This document shows, one piece after another, positions 38,272 to 46,692 of a stretch of 64,000 nt of DNA (the first letter of the stretch is position 1; each line of letters starts with the position of its first letter). The notes under the pieces are model-generated. The model was not told the origin of the DNA. It saw only the letters and a list, made by a program, of their open reading frames with translations, and ran no database searches. The position numbers and the translations under genes were made by a program. Origin of the DNA: Acinetobacter sp. TGL-Y2 (GTDB lineage Bacteria; Pseudomonadota; Gammaproteobacteria; Pseudomonadales; Moraxellaceae); assembly GCF_001612555.1 (NCBI RefSeq), contig NZ_CP015110.1, positions 1,178,001 to 1,242,000 of the forward strand. The letters run 5' to 3'.

Positions 38272-39254
38272 CTATAGCAGGACTCTTATTTTAGGATACG
38301 ATGATGAAAAATTCATTTCATCAAAATTATACCTAAAATATATTCAGTTGATTTACGTGAGAAAGTTATGCAGATTTATGAAGAAAACAATCACAAACCA
38401 TACATATGTAATAAAACTTTGAAAATATCTAGAACCACTTTGGAAGACTGGGTTCTTCTTCAGAACACGACTGGAGAATTGAAACAGCCTAAAACCAATG
38501 CGGGGCGACCAAAGACATCCTCAATTCTTCTTTTTCTTTTGTTGATTTCCTGATTATAAATTTTTAGTTTAGAGTCTAATTTACCGCATCTTTTGGCTTT
38601 TAAGGGCAATAAACTTAAACCACTTGATAGCCTTTATAGCCCCTAAAGGAATTTACTTTAAATTGCGTTTGAATAGCTCGAAATCTTGCACTGCACCATG
38701 ACTGCTACACAAACTTAAAATTTGGTGAGTCCTGCAATGAATCATGGCCTGTACTTTAAAAGTGTGTGTCTTTTTCTTACCGCTATAGCTTTTCTGCTAT
38801 TTTTTTGGTGACTGTATTTGAATTTCTGTGGCATTTACTATTACCACATTCCAGTTTATACCTCCGCCTTCGGTTAAATTCTTCGGTAGCTTAAAAGATT
38901 GGACTGAATCAGATAGTCTTCAACGTGACGTACAATTCTTGAGGTTGTGGGTTCTGACATCCCATAACTCGTGGCAATGTGAAATGAATTCTCGCCAATA
39001 GCTTAGACAAAGTAAAACCTGATCCTCCAGACTTAACTTGGGTGGTCTACCTTTACAGCAACATATATTTTTAATTGCTCAACCATTAAATAGAAGGTTG
39101 ACCATAGATGCCCGTGTATAACTTAAACTGAGGATCAGAAAGCTTCTTTGAATTAATGGATTTTATCTGAAAATTATGCACGAATGCTAAAAAACTTGGA
39201 GTACAAATATAAAGCAAAAATAGCTCACTTTTTGATTTATGAAAGAGATTTAAT
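38272..39254. mobile_element. Fused remnants of an IS630- and an IS5-type element
   Basis: The left part (38272-38515, plus strand) is the first quarter of the IS630 transposase (MQIYEENNHKPYICNKTL, ISRTTLEDWVLLQNTTGELK). At about 38515 it joins, minus strand, a decayed IS5-type transposase running to the end repeat TTGATTTATGAAAGAGATTT at 39254. The IS5 piece has stops and indels in every frame but its order of motifs matches the element at 35994-36807. So two different elements lost parts and were joined. Confidence 0.65.
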
Positions 39255-39261
39255 ATAGTTT

Positions 39262-39475
39262 ATTCAATTGTCTACTTCAGATGAATACTACTTAAAGCAA
39301 CGCAATAATATAGAAATATTATTTAGTTTACTGAGGGGAGGATACAATTTAATGAAGATTAAAGCTTGTAGTTATGCTGGCTTTTTAGGGGGGCTATGTT
39401 TCGCTATGTGTATAACAATTCAGTCATCAGAATAAACTAACAATTCAAATTTTGAAATCATTAGTTTAAATAGGA
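39262..39475 (+). repeat. Transposase 3'-end relic, copy 1 (IS982-like, tentative)
   Basis: It contains IEILFSLLRGGYNLMKIKAC and SYAGFLGGLCFAMC, ending in QSSE and a stop. The same sequence in a better-kept form lies at 50651-50880. The KARSHAGFLG tail resembles the C-terminus of IS982-type transposases, but the family call is tentative. Confidence 0.45.
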
Positions 39476-39571
39476 TTCGAGTTGCTTACCTTTTAAATTA
39501 GGGTAGTGTGCAAAATTAACGTGTTTTAATCTAGAATAGGCTTAAAAATACCTGAGTAATAGACCTTAAAC

Positions 39572-39853
39572 ATGATCATAGAAACGATAAGCTACTTATG
39601 TACCCGTTGCCAATCAGCAAATATTTATAAGAATGGGCATAATAAAAGTGGGAATGCGCAGTTCAGATGTAAAGATTGCGGTCGATCAAGTGTGCTCAAA
39701 CATAAAATCAAATATACCGAAGAGCAAAAAGAACTCATCATCAATACTTATCTTGAACGAGGCAGTTTAAGAGGCATGCAGTGTCTATTTGGTGTTGCAC
39801 CTCAAACGCTCATGGGATGGATAAAAAAAAGTAAACAACAGGAAATTGAATGA
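39572..39853 (+). CDS. IS1 InsA-like protein
   Basis: A 93-residue DNA-binding protein. An N-terminal zinc finger (LCTRCQSANIYKNGHNKSGN, then QFRCKDC: C-x2-C ... C-x2-C) precedes a helix-turn-helix (RGSLRGMQCLFGVAPQTLMGW). In IS1 the free InsA is a repressor and the InsA-InsB' fusion is the transposase. The gene overlaps insB by eight bases. Confidence 0.85.
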   Translation: MIIETISYLCTRCQSANIYKNGHNKSGNAQFRCKDCGRSSVLKHKIKYTEEQKELIINTYLERGSLRGMQCLFGVAPQTLMGWIKKSKQQEIE

Positions 39854-40310
39854 CGAATTACTTGATGCTCATCCAACAGATGTTCTAGAACTGGATGAAC
39901 TTTGGAGCTTTGTAAAAGCTCGTCGTCATAAGGTTTGGAGTTGGATTGCACTATGCCGTCGTACACGTCAGGTCGTCGCTTATGTATGTGGTCGGCGCAA
40001 TGATAAAACGTGTACAGATTTACGTTGCCGTATTCCCTCAAGCTACTTTAATTTAGCAACATGTAGTGATTATTGGTCAAGTTATGCTGAGGTGTTTGAT
40101 CCTGGTACCCATCGCTCTGTAGGTAAACATACAGGTTTAACGAACCATGTTGAGCGGTTCAATGCCACATTAAGAAATCGCTTGGGACGTTTTACACGAA
40201 AAACTTTAAGCTTTTCGAAGAAAAAAGAAAATCATGAAGCTGTCTTGCATATGTTTTTATTAAAATACAATCAAGACATGAAAGATAAGTGGTTAACACG
40301 TCATATTTAG
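39846..40310 (+). CDS. IS1 InsB catalytic half
   Basis: A 154-residue catalytic half with the conserved LELDELWSFVKARRHKVWSW (first Asp), DYWSSYAEVF (second Asp) and, in NHVERFNATLRNRLGRFTRK, the Glu. It lies in the +1 (-2) frame relative to insA. The frame is open back to 39825, in a run of eight A (39823-39830), the place of the IS1 frameshift. In prototype IS1 the shift is -1, so this run may have changed by one base or a different recoding is used. All catalytic residues are intact. Confidence 0.8.
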   Translation: MNDELLDAHPTDVLELDELWSFVKARRHKVWSWIALCRRTRQVVAYVCGRRNDKTCTDLRCRIPSSYFNLATCSDYWSSYAEVFDPGTHRSVGKHTGLTNHVERFNATLRNRLGRFTRKTLSFSKKKENHEAVLHMFLLKYNQDMKDKWLTRHI

Positions 40311-40539
40311 ACACTACCTAAATTAGTTCTTTAGAACGTTTTATCCTTCTTACATCTCGGATAGATTAATAAAAATAGTGTTAAACAGCTTTAATGTTAA
40401 TCAAAAAATATAAATTTAAGTTTATGAAATTTATATGGATTAATACTATATGTGGCTTAAAGCGACGAGAAAATTTCCGTTCACTTGAAAAAATGTGTAA
40501 CACAATACTTTTCATATTAATAACACTAGAGATGCAGAT

Positions 40540-41332
40540 ATGTCTAATACTTCAATAGGATATCATTTTAGAGAAGCAGTTCTATCAGAAGCACCGTTAC
40601 AAGTTGTGGGTACAATAAATGCAAATCATGCTTTATTGGCGAAGTGAGTAGGGTATAAAGCAATTTATTTATCGGGCGGTGGTGTTGCTGCTGGTTCTTT
40701 AGGACTACCTGATTTAGGTATTTCTAATCTTGAGGATTTACTTGTTGATGTTTGTCGTATTACTGATGTCTGTGATTTGCCACAACTAGTAGATGCTGAT
40801 ACAGGATTCGGTGAATTGGCATTTAATATTGCAAGAACCACGAAGTCTTTGATCAAATTTGGCGCTGCTGCAATGCATATTGAAGATCAGGTTAGTGCTA
40901 AGCGATGCGGGTCATCGTCCAAATAAAGCAATCGTAACTCAACAAGAGATGGTCGATCGTATTAAAGCGGCTGTAGATGCGAGAACGAATACAGACTTTG
41001 TGATTATGGCACGTACTGATGCTCTTGCGGTTGCAGGTCTGCAAGCTGCAATAGATCATGTGGGTGCATACATTGAAGCTGGCGCTGATATGTTATTTCC
41101 TGAGGCAGTAACGGAACTGTCAATGTATCAAGAATTTGCTGAAAAAATACAGGTTCCAATTCTTGCAAACATGACTGAGTTTGAATCTACCCCACTTTTC
41201 ACGACTGAGGAATTAGCCACAGCAAAGGTTAGTTTGGCGTTGTATCCATTGTCTGCATTCCGCGCCATGAATAAAGCTGCTGAAAATGTATATTTGAGTT
41301 TGTGTGAAAAGGGCACTCAAAACATATTCTAG
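40540..41332 (+). pseudogene. prpB: Broken methylisocitrate lyase
   Basis: The reading frame of a PrpB lyase starts at ATG 40540 and keeps the family motifs [25 protein letters not shown] and [10 protein letters not shown]. Two lesions destroy it. The codon at 40645 is TGA where the frame (LLAK*VGYKAIY) expects CGA (Arg). A one-base insertion in the GGG at 40909-40911 shifts the frame, after which it runs on in the +1 frame to 41332. PrpB would split 2-methylisocitrate to pyruvate and succinate. No full-length protein can be made. Confidence 0.88.
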
Positions 41333-41492
41333 ATACTATGCAAACGAGACAAGAGTTATACGAGAGAATTAATTACCATACTTTTGAAAATTACTTAGAG
41401 CAGACCTTTGCAAAAACTAAATAGCGCATAAAGATAATGATAGGGAAGTGATGGAATCACTTTAGCAATATAAAAAATTAAGGAGTAGGACT

Positions 41493-42638
41493 ATGGTAAC
41501 TGGAAGTAAACCAAAAAAATCAGTAGCTCTCAGCGGACAAGTTGCGGGGAACACAGCGTTATGTACGGTTGGGCGTAGTGGTAATGATTTACACTATCGT
41601 GGATATGATATTAAAGATTTAGCATTGAACTGCGAATTTGAGGAAGTCGCTTACTTATTGGTACATGGAAAATTGCCAAATACTATTGAATTACATGCAT
41701 ATAAAACAAAATTAATGACCATGCGTGGACTACCGCTTGCGCTCAAAGTTGCTTTAGAACAGTTGCCACCATCAGCTCATCCGATGGATGTTATGCGTAC
41801 TGGTGTATCGATATTAGGCTGCTTGACTCCAGAAAATGAAGATCACAATTATGCGGGTGCACGTAATATTGCTGATAAACTCATGGCAAGTTTCGGTTCA
41901 ATGCTGTTGTATTGGTATCACTATAGTCACAATGGGCGCCGTATTGAAGTTGAAACTGATGATGATTCTATAGGTGGACATTTCCTACACCTTTTACACG
42001 GTCGTATGCCATCAAAACAATGGGTAGACGCTATGCATACATCCTTAATTTTGTATGCGGAGCATGAGTTTAACGCTTCAACCTTCACTTCACGTGTCAT
42101 AGCTGGTACAGGGTCAGATATCTACTCTACAATTGCAGGAGCAATAGGTGCTTTACGTGGACCAAAACATGGAGGAGCTAATGAAGTGTCTTTTGTTATA
42201 CAACAGCGTTATAACGATCCAGATGAGGCAGAAGCAGATATTCGAAAACGTGTTGGAAACAAAGAGGTTATAATTGGTTTTGGACATCCTGTTTATACAA
42301 TTTCCGACCCACGAAATGACGTGATTAAAACAGTTGCTTTTGACTTGGGCCATGCACAAAAAAATTTAAAAATGTACCATATTGCTGAGCGCTTAGAATC
42401 AGTAATGAAAGAAATTAAAAATATGTTTCCAAATTTGGACTGGTTTAGTGCTGTAAGTTACCATTTGATGGGGGTGCCTACTGCAATGTTCACACCATTA
42501 TTCGTCATTGCACGTACAGCTGGTTGGTCTGCGCATGTGATTGAGCAACGAGAAGATGGAAAAATTATTCGTCCGAGTGCAAATTATATTGGTCCAGAAG
42601 ATTTAGCGTTTAAACCATTGGTTGAGCGAGACGAATGA
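41493..42638 (+). CDS. prpC: 2-Methylcitrate synthase
   Basis: Condenses propionyl-CoA with oxaloacetate. The 381-residue protein is complete and keeps the citrate-synthase folds and catalytic residues: [19 protein letters not shown] at the N-terminus, [13 protein letters not shown] (His), [13 protein letters not shown] (His) and [16 protein letters not shown] good AAGGAG site precedes the ATG. Its neighbours in the pathway, prpB before and acnD after, are both broken. So the enzyme may now be useless, or may serve with copies elsewhere in the genome. Confidence 0.93.
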   Translation: MVTGSKPKKSVALSGQVAGNTALCTVGRSGNDLHYRGYDIKDLALNCEFEEVAYLLVHGKLPNTIELHAYKTKLMTMRGLPLALKVALEQLPPSAHPMDVMRTGVSILGCLTPENEDHNYAGARNIADKLMASFGSMLLYWYHYSHNGRRIEVETDDDSIGGHFLHLLHGRMPSKQWVDAMHTSLILYAEHEFNASTFTSRVIAGTGSDIYSTIAGAIGALRGPKHGGANEVSFVIQQRYNDPDEAEADIRKRVGNKEVIIGFGHPVYTISDPRNDVIKTVAFDLGHAQKNLKMYHIAERLESVMKEIKNMFPNLDWFSAVSYHLMGVPTAMFTPLFVIARTAGWSAHVIEQREDGKIIRPSANYIGPEDLAFKPLVERDE

Positions 42639-43267
42639 AAATTTTCTACCATAAATCACTATAGGGTACCCAGCTCGAATATGATGATGTGCGTCAGGCA
42701 TTAGACGATATTCAGTCAGGCGCACATGCAAAATTACCGTATACCTCTAATGTTTTAGCAGAATAGTTGGCCAACCATGGTGATCCTGTCATTTTAGAAC
42801 AATCGCCAGAAGAACTGATTTTTAATAATCAAGGTAGTGGAAAACCGACATAATCGAGGCCGGTTCCCTATTATTGAATAGACTAAAACTGTCTTTGAAA
42901 ATATAGATGTGCTACTTGCGGATAAAAGCATCATGCATTAGATCAACTTAGAGAAGATATCTTCTTTGATTCATTATCCAAATACTTGTGTGGGAATAGC
43001 CCCCCATACGCCAATATCGATGTTTTATCAGATATGACTGATGCTTTGGTGAAAATAGCGGTGAAACCTCAGCAGTTTCTTAAAGCTTATATTCCAATGT
43101 TTTATTTGAGAGAAGCTATAAAAGTATCAAGTCCGTTATATGAATGGCATCCATAAAGTAACCATATCCATCGTTCGTGCATTTTAGCCAATATGCGTCC
43201 GCTAGCGATTTTGGATGACAACATGGCCTATCACTATAAAATGCGATTGTACTTGATCGTGCTTTAG
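42635..43267 (+). pseudogene. acnD: Deleted and stop-ridden 2-methyl-cis-aconitate-forming aconitase
   Basis: The frame starts at ATG 42635, overlapping the prpC stop (ATGA), and reads MKIFYHKSL, a stop, then GTQLEYDDVRQALDDIQSGA and KLPYTSNVLAE, a second stop. This is the N-terminus of AcnD. After about 42850 the similarity jumps to the C-terminal third: SPLYEWHP, then a stop, SNHIHRS and MRPLAILDDN, matching the YDWxPxSTYIRxPPYW and MRPLAxLxDN motifs. Only about 630 of some 2,600 bp remain. The 4Fe-4S cysteine region is lost. Beyond it to 43321 nothing coding is seen. Confidence 0.78.
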
Positions 43268-43321
43268 GTGAGTATTCTTAGATTAGCATTTATTGCACAA
43301 ACTGCTAAACTTTAGTCCATA

Positions 43322-45313
43322 TTAGTCTTCATTTAACCATCTCCATAGTGTTGTTCTGCTTATACCTAAAATATTTGATGCTTTTATATGTTGGCCATGT
43401 GCTAATTTCATTGCTTTTAAAGCTTGTTGTTTTTTAGACGTTTCTTTTTCAATTAATAAGGATAGTTCTTGATGCTTCAGAGCATCACTTTCGGTATTTT
43501 CAAGTGGTTCATTTGAGTTGAAGTCATCATTTAACTCAAATATTTCTGGTATTTCATTCAATAATTCTTCAAAAGAAATACTAATTTTTTCAGATAGCAA
43601 TAATACAATTCGATTGGTAATTGATTCTAATTCTCGAAAGTTACCTGGCCAAAAATAATTACTTAAATATGGTGAAATAAGTTCAAGTAGTTTTCTAATC
43701 TGAGCTTGTTCTTGATCAGTTTGAAATTGATGTGTAATTTTTAGCTTAAAATATTCATAAATATCCTGTTTTCTTTCTCTTAATGGTGGAATCTTTATTT
43801 GTAAGGTATTTAATCTAAAAAATAGATCTTGCCTGAATTTTTTTTCTTTCACATGTAGTTTTAAATTTTGATGCGTAGCAGCGATAAGTCTTATATCAAT
43901 AGGAATCGGTGTTGTTGAACCTAAACGTGTTATTTCTCTTTCTTGTAAAACTCTTAACAAACGTGTTTGTAAAGAAAGTGGCATATCTCCAATTTCATCT
44001 AGGAAAAGAGTTCCAGTGTGAGCTGCTTCAATCAAACCTCTACGCCCACCTTTTTTTGAACCAGTAAAAGCACCCTCTTCATGACCAAACAATTCACTTT
44101 CAATCAAGGTCTCTGGAAAGGATGCACAGTTAATTGCAATAAAAGGCTTATTTGCTTTTGAGCTTGCATTATGAATGGACTGTGCAAAAAGTTCTTTGCC
44201 TGTTCCAGTTTCACCAATAATTAAAATATCATGCTGAGATTCTGCATATCTTTTTGCCTTATGAATCGTCTCTTTAATATTGTCTTCATTACCCAAGATA
44301 TCACTAAATGTGAAGCGTGCTTGAAGTAGATTATTTCTTTCAAAAATTCGAATTTTTTCATCAGCATTTGTAATCAAACTAGAGTCGTATAAGGTTAATG
44401 TAGCTCCAATGATTTCATCATTTTCAAAAATTTGTGCCGATACAGCGAACCAGCTTTTCCCACCTAATTGAATTGCTTTAGGTGTTGTAATATCTTTTTT
44501 ACTCAGAACTTTTTTTAAGGATAAAACGTCATTTAATTCTGAGAGTACTTTGCCATAAATATTTGAATCTGATGACGAGATAATCATCTTCATTTTTTTG
44601 TTTATCGCAGTGATTCTTTCGTCAACATCCACTGCTACAACGGCTTCTGGTAAAGTTTGAAGGATATTATTAATCTGAAAAAAACGATTAGATTCGAGTT
44701 TTTTGATTCGACAAACTTCTAAAGCCTGATCGAAGGCATTATGTATACTGTCTAGTGAATAGACCAAAATGCTATTGAGGTTCTTTTTAGTCGATAAGTC
44801 GAAAATTAAGCTTGAGCCAATAATGACATCGACCTTTTCTTTTTCTAACTCTTCAATACAAGCGATAGCTTCATTAGGGCTATGATAATTTAATTCGTAG
44901 AGATCTAGATTTAAGAGGCTTGCAAATTCTTTAAGTGGTGGCAGGGCATTTTTAAAGCTTATTACACCTACTTTTTTTCCATACCGTTTTGCCTCCATAA
45001 GCGATCTGAGTAGATCATAACCAGACACTTCAATGGAAATCACAGGCAATTGTAAATGTTCACGTAATATGGACGCATTTGAACCTGCACTTACAAAGGC
45101 ATCTACTTCATTATTTTCTATTAGTTTGCGAGCGATTGACAGTGTTTCTTCAAAACTAGCATCTATACTTCTTATATTCGCACGATTTGAATATTGAAAA
45201 ATTGCTGGTTCAGCTAACTCTCTTAATTTGTAATACGTCATAAAACAAATTTTGGGAAAGCTATCCTTGTGTGTAGATGATATATCCATAATTTCAAAAA
45301 CTCTTTGAACCAT
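43322..45313 (-). CDS. PrpR-family sigma54-dependent activator
   Basis: A transcriptional activator of the PrpR type, 663 residues. An N-terminal PrpR ligand-sensing domain (about 1-200; AFVSAGSNASILREHLQLPV, EVSGYDLLRSL) is followed by a PAS-like segment (about 215-320). The AAA+ domain has Walker A GETGTGKE (367-374), the GAFTGSKKGG loop (PrpR-type Ser instead of the usual GAFTGA) and Walker B TGTLFLDEIGDMP. The Fis-type helix-turn-helix GQHIKASNILGISRTTLWRW ends it. I prefer the ATG at 45313 (GGTGG site 7 bp upstream) to the longer start at 45358, which would overlap the candidate operator. Its likely targets are the two sigma54 promoters in this window. The effector is unknown. Confidence 0.88.
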   Translation of the reverse strand: MVQRVFEIMDISSTHKDSFPKICFMTYYKLRELAEPAIFQYSNRANIRSIDASFEETLSIARKLIENNEVDAFVSAGSNASILREHLQLPVISIEVSGYDLLRSLMEAKRYGKKVGVISFKNALPPLKEFASLLNLDLYELNYHSPNEAIACIEELEKEKVDVIIGSSLIFDLSTKKNLNSILVYSLDSIHNAFDQALEVCRIKKLESNRFFQINNILQTLPEAVVAVDVDERITAINKKMKMIISSSDSNIYGKVLSELNDVLSLKKVLSKKDITTPKAIQLGGKSWFAVSAQIFENDEIIGATLTLYDSSLITNADEKIRIFERNNLLQARFTFSDILGNEDNIKETIHKAKRYAESQHDILIIGETGTGKELFAQSIHNASSKANKPFIAINCASFPETLIESELFGHEEGAFTGSKKGGRRGLIEAAHTGTLFLDEIGDMPLSLQTRLLRVLQEREITRLGSTTPIPIDIRLIAATHQNLKLHVKEKKFRQDLFFRLNTLQIKIPPLRERKQDIYEYFKLKITHQFQTDQEQAQIRKLLELISPYLSNYFWPGNFRELESITNRIVLLLSEKISISFEELLNEIPEIFELNDDFNSNEPLENTESDALKHQELSLLIEKETSKKQQALKAMKLAHGQHIKASNILGISRTTLWRWLNED

Positions 45314-45352
45314 CCTGGTTCCACCATGATTTATATAATAATGTTTCAAATG

Positions 45353-45366
45353 TTTCATTAATGAAA
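45353..45366. promoter_or_regulatory. Candidate activator site TTTCA-N4-TGAAA (site 2)
   Basis: TTTCATTAATGAAA is a perfect palindrome about 101-114 bp upstream of the predicted sigma54 start of the CoA-transferase operon. It has the same half-sites and spacing as the site at 33216. A TGTTTCA half-site lies just left of it (45341-45347). It is also next to the activator's own start, so it could give autoregulation. Confidence 0.62.
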
Positions 45367-45440
45367 AAAATGTAACATAAAAATAAGTTTCTATTTTAAA
45401 AAAATGTTCATATTCATATGCTTATTGCCATTATTATGGG

Positions 45441-45457
45441 TTGGCATAAAACCTGCT
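45441..45457 (+). promoter_or_regulatory. Sigma54 promoter of the CoA-transferase operon
   Basis: TTGGCATAAAACCTGCTT has GG and GC exactly 10 bp apart (GG 45443-45444, GC 45455-45456) and matches TTGGCA...TGCW. The transcript start would be near 45467, only 26 nt before the start codon I choose at 45493. It lies inside the longest open frame of the CoA-transferase gene, showing that the upstream part of that frame is not coding. Confidence 0.72.
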
Positions 45458-45492
45458 TAAACAGTATAACTATAATTGCTTCTATCGAGAAT

Positions 45493-46692
45493 ATGATGGC
45501 GTTAAATGATTTAACTATTTTAGATTTGACCCATATGGTATCGGGTCCATATGGGGCAATGCTATTAGCAGATTTGGGTGCACAAGTTATTAAAGTAGAA
45601 CCTCCAACGATAGGGGAAGGTACACGTCGATTACTTGAAAACGATAGTACTTATTCAAAAGATGGGATGGGGGCATATTTTTTAACGTTGAATAGAAATA
45701 AAAAAAGTATTTGTATTGACCTAAAATCTGATGAAGGCAAACTTGTATTTAGAGAACTTGTTAGGAAAGCAGATATCGTTATTGACAACTTTAGTGTTGG
45801 AGTAACCGCTCGTTTAGGCATTGATTACTTACAACTTAAAAAAGTTAATCCCCGCATTATTACTTGTTCAATTACTGGATTTGGGAGTACTGGTCCAGAT
45901 ATTCACAGACCTGCATTTGATCAAGTCATTCAAGCAATGGGTGGGGGGATGTCTATAACAGGTGATGAACATACAGGCCACATTAGAAGTGGTATTCCGA
46001 TTGGTGACCTAGGAGGTGGAATATTCGGTGCTTTAGGTATTCTTGCAGCATTGATGGCGCGTGAAAAAACAGGCGTTGGGCAGCATGTAGATATATCGAT
46101 GCTAGATGTTCAAATTTCGCTTCTCAGCTATATGGGTACCATGAGTTTAATGTCAAATGAGGCACCAAAAGGTATCGGTAATGGCCATTTTATACACGTT
46201 CCTTATAATTGTTATAAGACACAAGATGGATATATTGTTATCGCATGTATTGGGGATAGTTTTTTTGAGAAATTTGCAGAGTTTATTAAGATACCTGAGC
46301 TCCAAAACCCAGAGTATAGATCTCAGCCAGTCCGCTTCAAAGATAAAGCGCTTATTGACAAATTGATCTCTGAAGAACTCCTAAAAAATACTACTGAATA
46401 TTGGCTTACTAACTTGACGAAGGTAAGGATACCTTGTGGTCCTGTCAACAATATGATCCAAGCACTTGAAGATATTCAAGTAAATTCAAGAAATATGGTT
46501 GTTAATATTGAATTGGATTCTGGTGAAATGATTCGTATGCCAGGTAATCCGATTAAACTCACTAGTACTGTTACAGAAATATTTAGTCCCCCTCCTAAAA
46601 TAGGACAAAACACATCTGAAGTTCTTCGTAATTTATTGGATTATTCACAAGTTCATATTGATGAATTGGCAAAGAACGGAATAATACAATGA
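45493..46692 (+). CDS. CaiB/BaiF-type (class III) CoA-transferase
   Basis: Moves CoA between carboxylic acids. The frame opens at 45418, but the sigma54 promoter there makes ATG 45493 (or 45496) the start, giving 399 residues. It begins MMALNDLTILDLTHMVSGPY, the usual start of the family. GADLGAQVIKVEPP, the active-site region with the catalytic Asp in IDNFSVGV, and GGGMSITGDEHTGHIRSGIP are recognisable. Partner acids in the family are varied: oxalate, carnitine, succinate/glutarate, itaconate. It overlaps the next gene by four bases (ATGA). Pairing with an HMG-CoA-lyase-type enzyme suggests activation of a branched hydroxy-acid before cleavage. Confidence 0.87.
   Translation: MMALNDLTILDLTHMVSGPYGAMLLADLGAQVIKVEPPTIGEGTRRLLENDSTYSKDGMGAYFLTLNRNKKSICIDLKSDEGKLVFRELVRKADIVIDNFSVGVTARLGIDYLQLKKVNPRIITCSITGFGSTGPDIHRPAFDQVIQAMGGGMSITGDEHTGHIRSGIPIGDLGGGIFGALGILAALMAREKTGVGQHVDISMLDVQISLLSYMGTMSLMSNEAPKGIGNGHFIHVPYNCYKTQDGYIVIACIGDSFFEKFAEFIKIPELQNPEYRSQPVRFKDKALIDKLISEELLKNTTEYWLTNLTKVRIPCGPVNNMIQALEDIQVNSRNMVVNIELDSGEMIRMPGNPIKLTSTVTEIFSPPPKIGQNTSEVLRNLLDYSQVHIDELAKNGIIQ

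Larger units (their letters stand above)
39494..40326 (+). mobile_element. IS1-family insertion sequence with 8-bp target duplication
   Basis: Element 39502-40318 (817 bp) with ends GGTAGTGT / ACACTACC. It is flanked by the direct repeat TAAATTAG at 39494-39501 and 40319-40326, the 8-bp duplication typical of IS1. Both ends carry ACGTG starting at position 18 from the tip. Two frames, insA and insB, are present. It lies just upstream of the broken prpB. Confidence 0.92.

Noticed and set aside
29503..40318. Composite transposon made of the IS5-type and IS1-type elements
   Set aside because: The two belong to different families with unrelated ends, so they cannot act as a composite pair.
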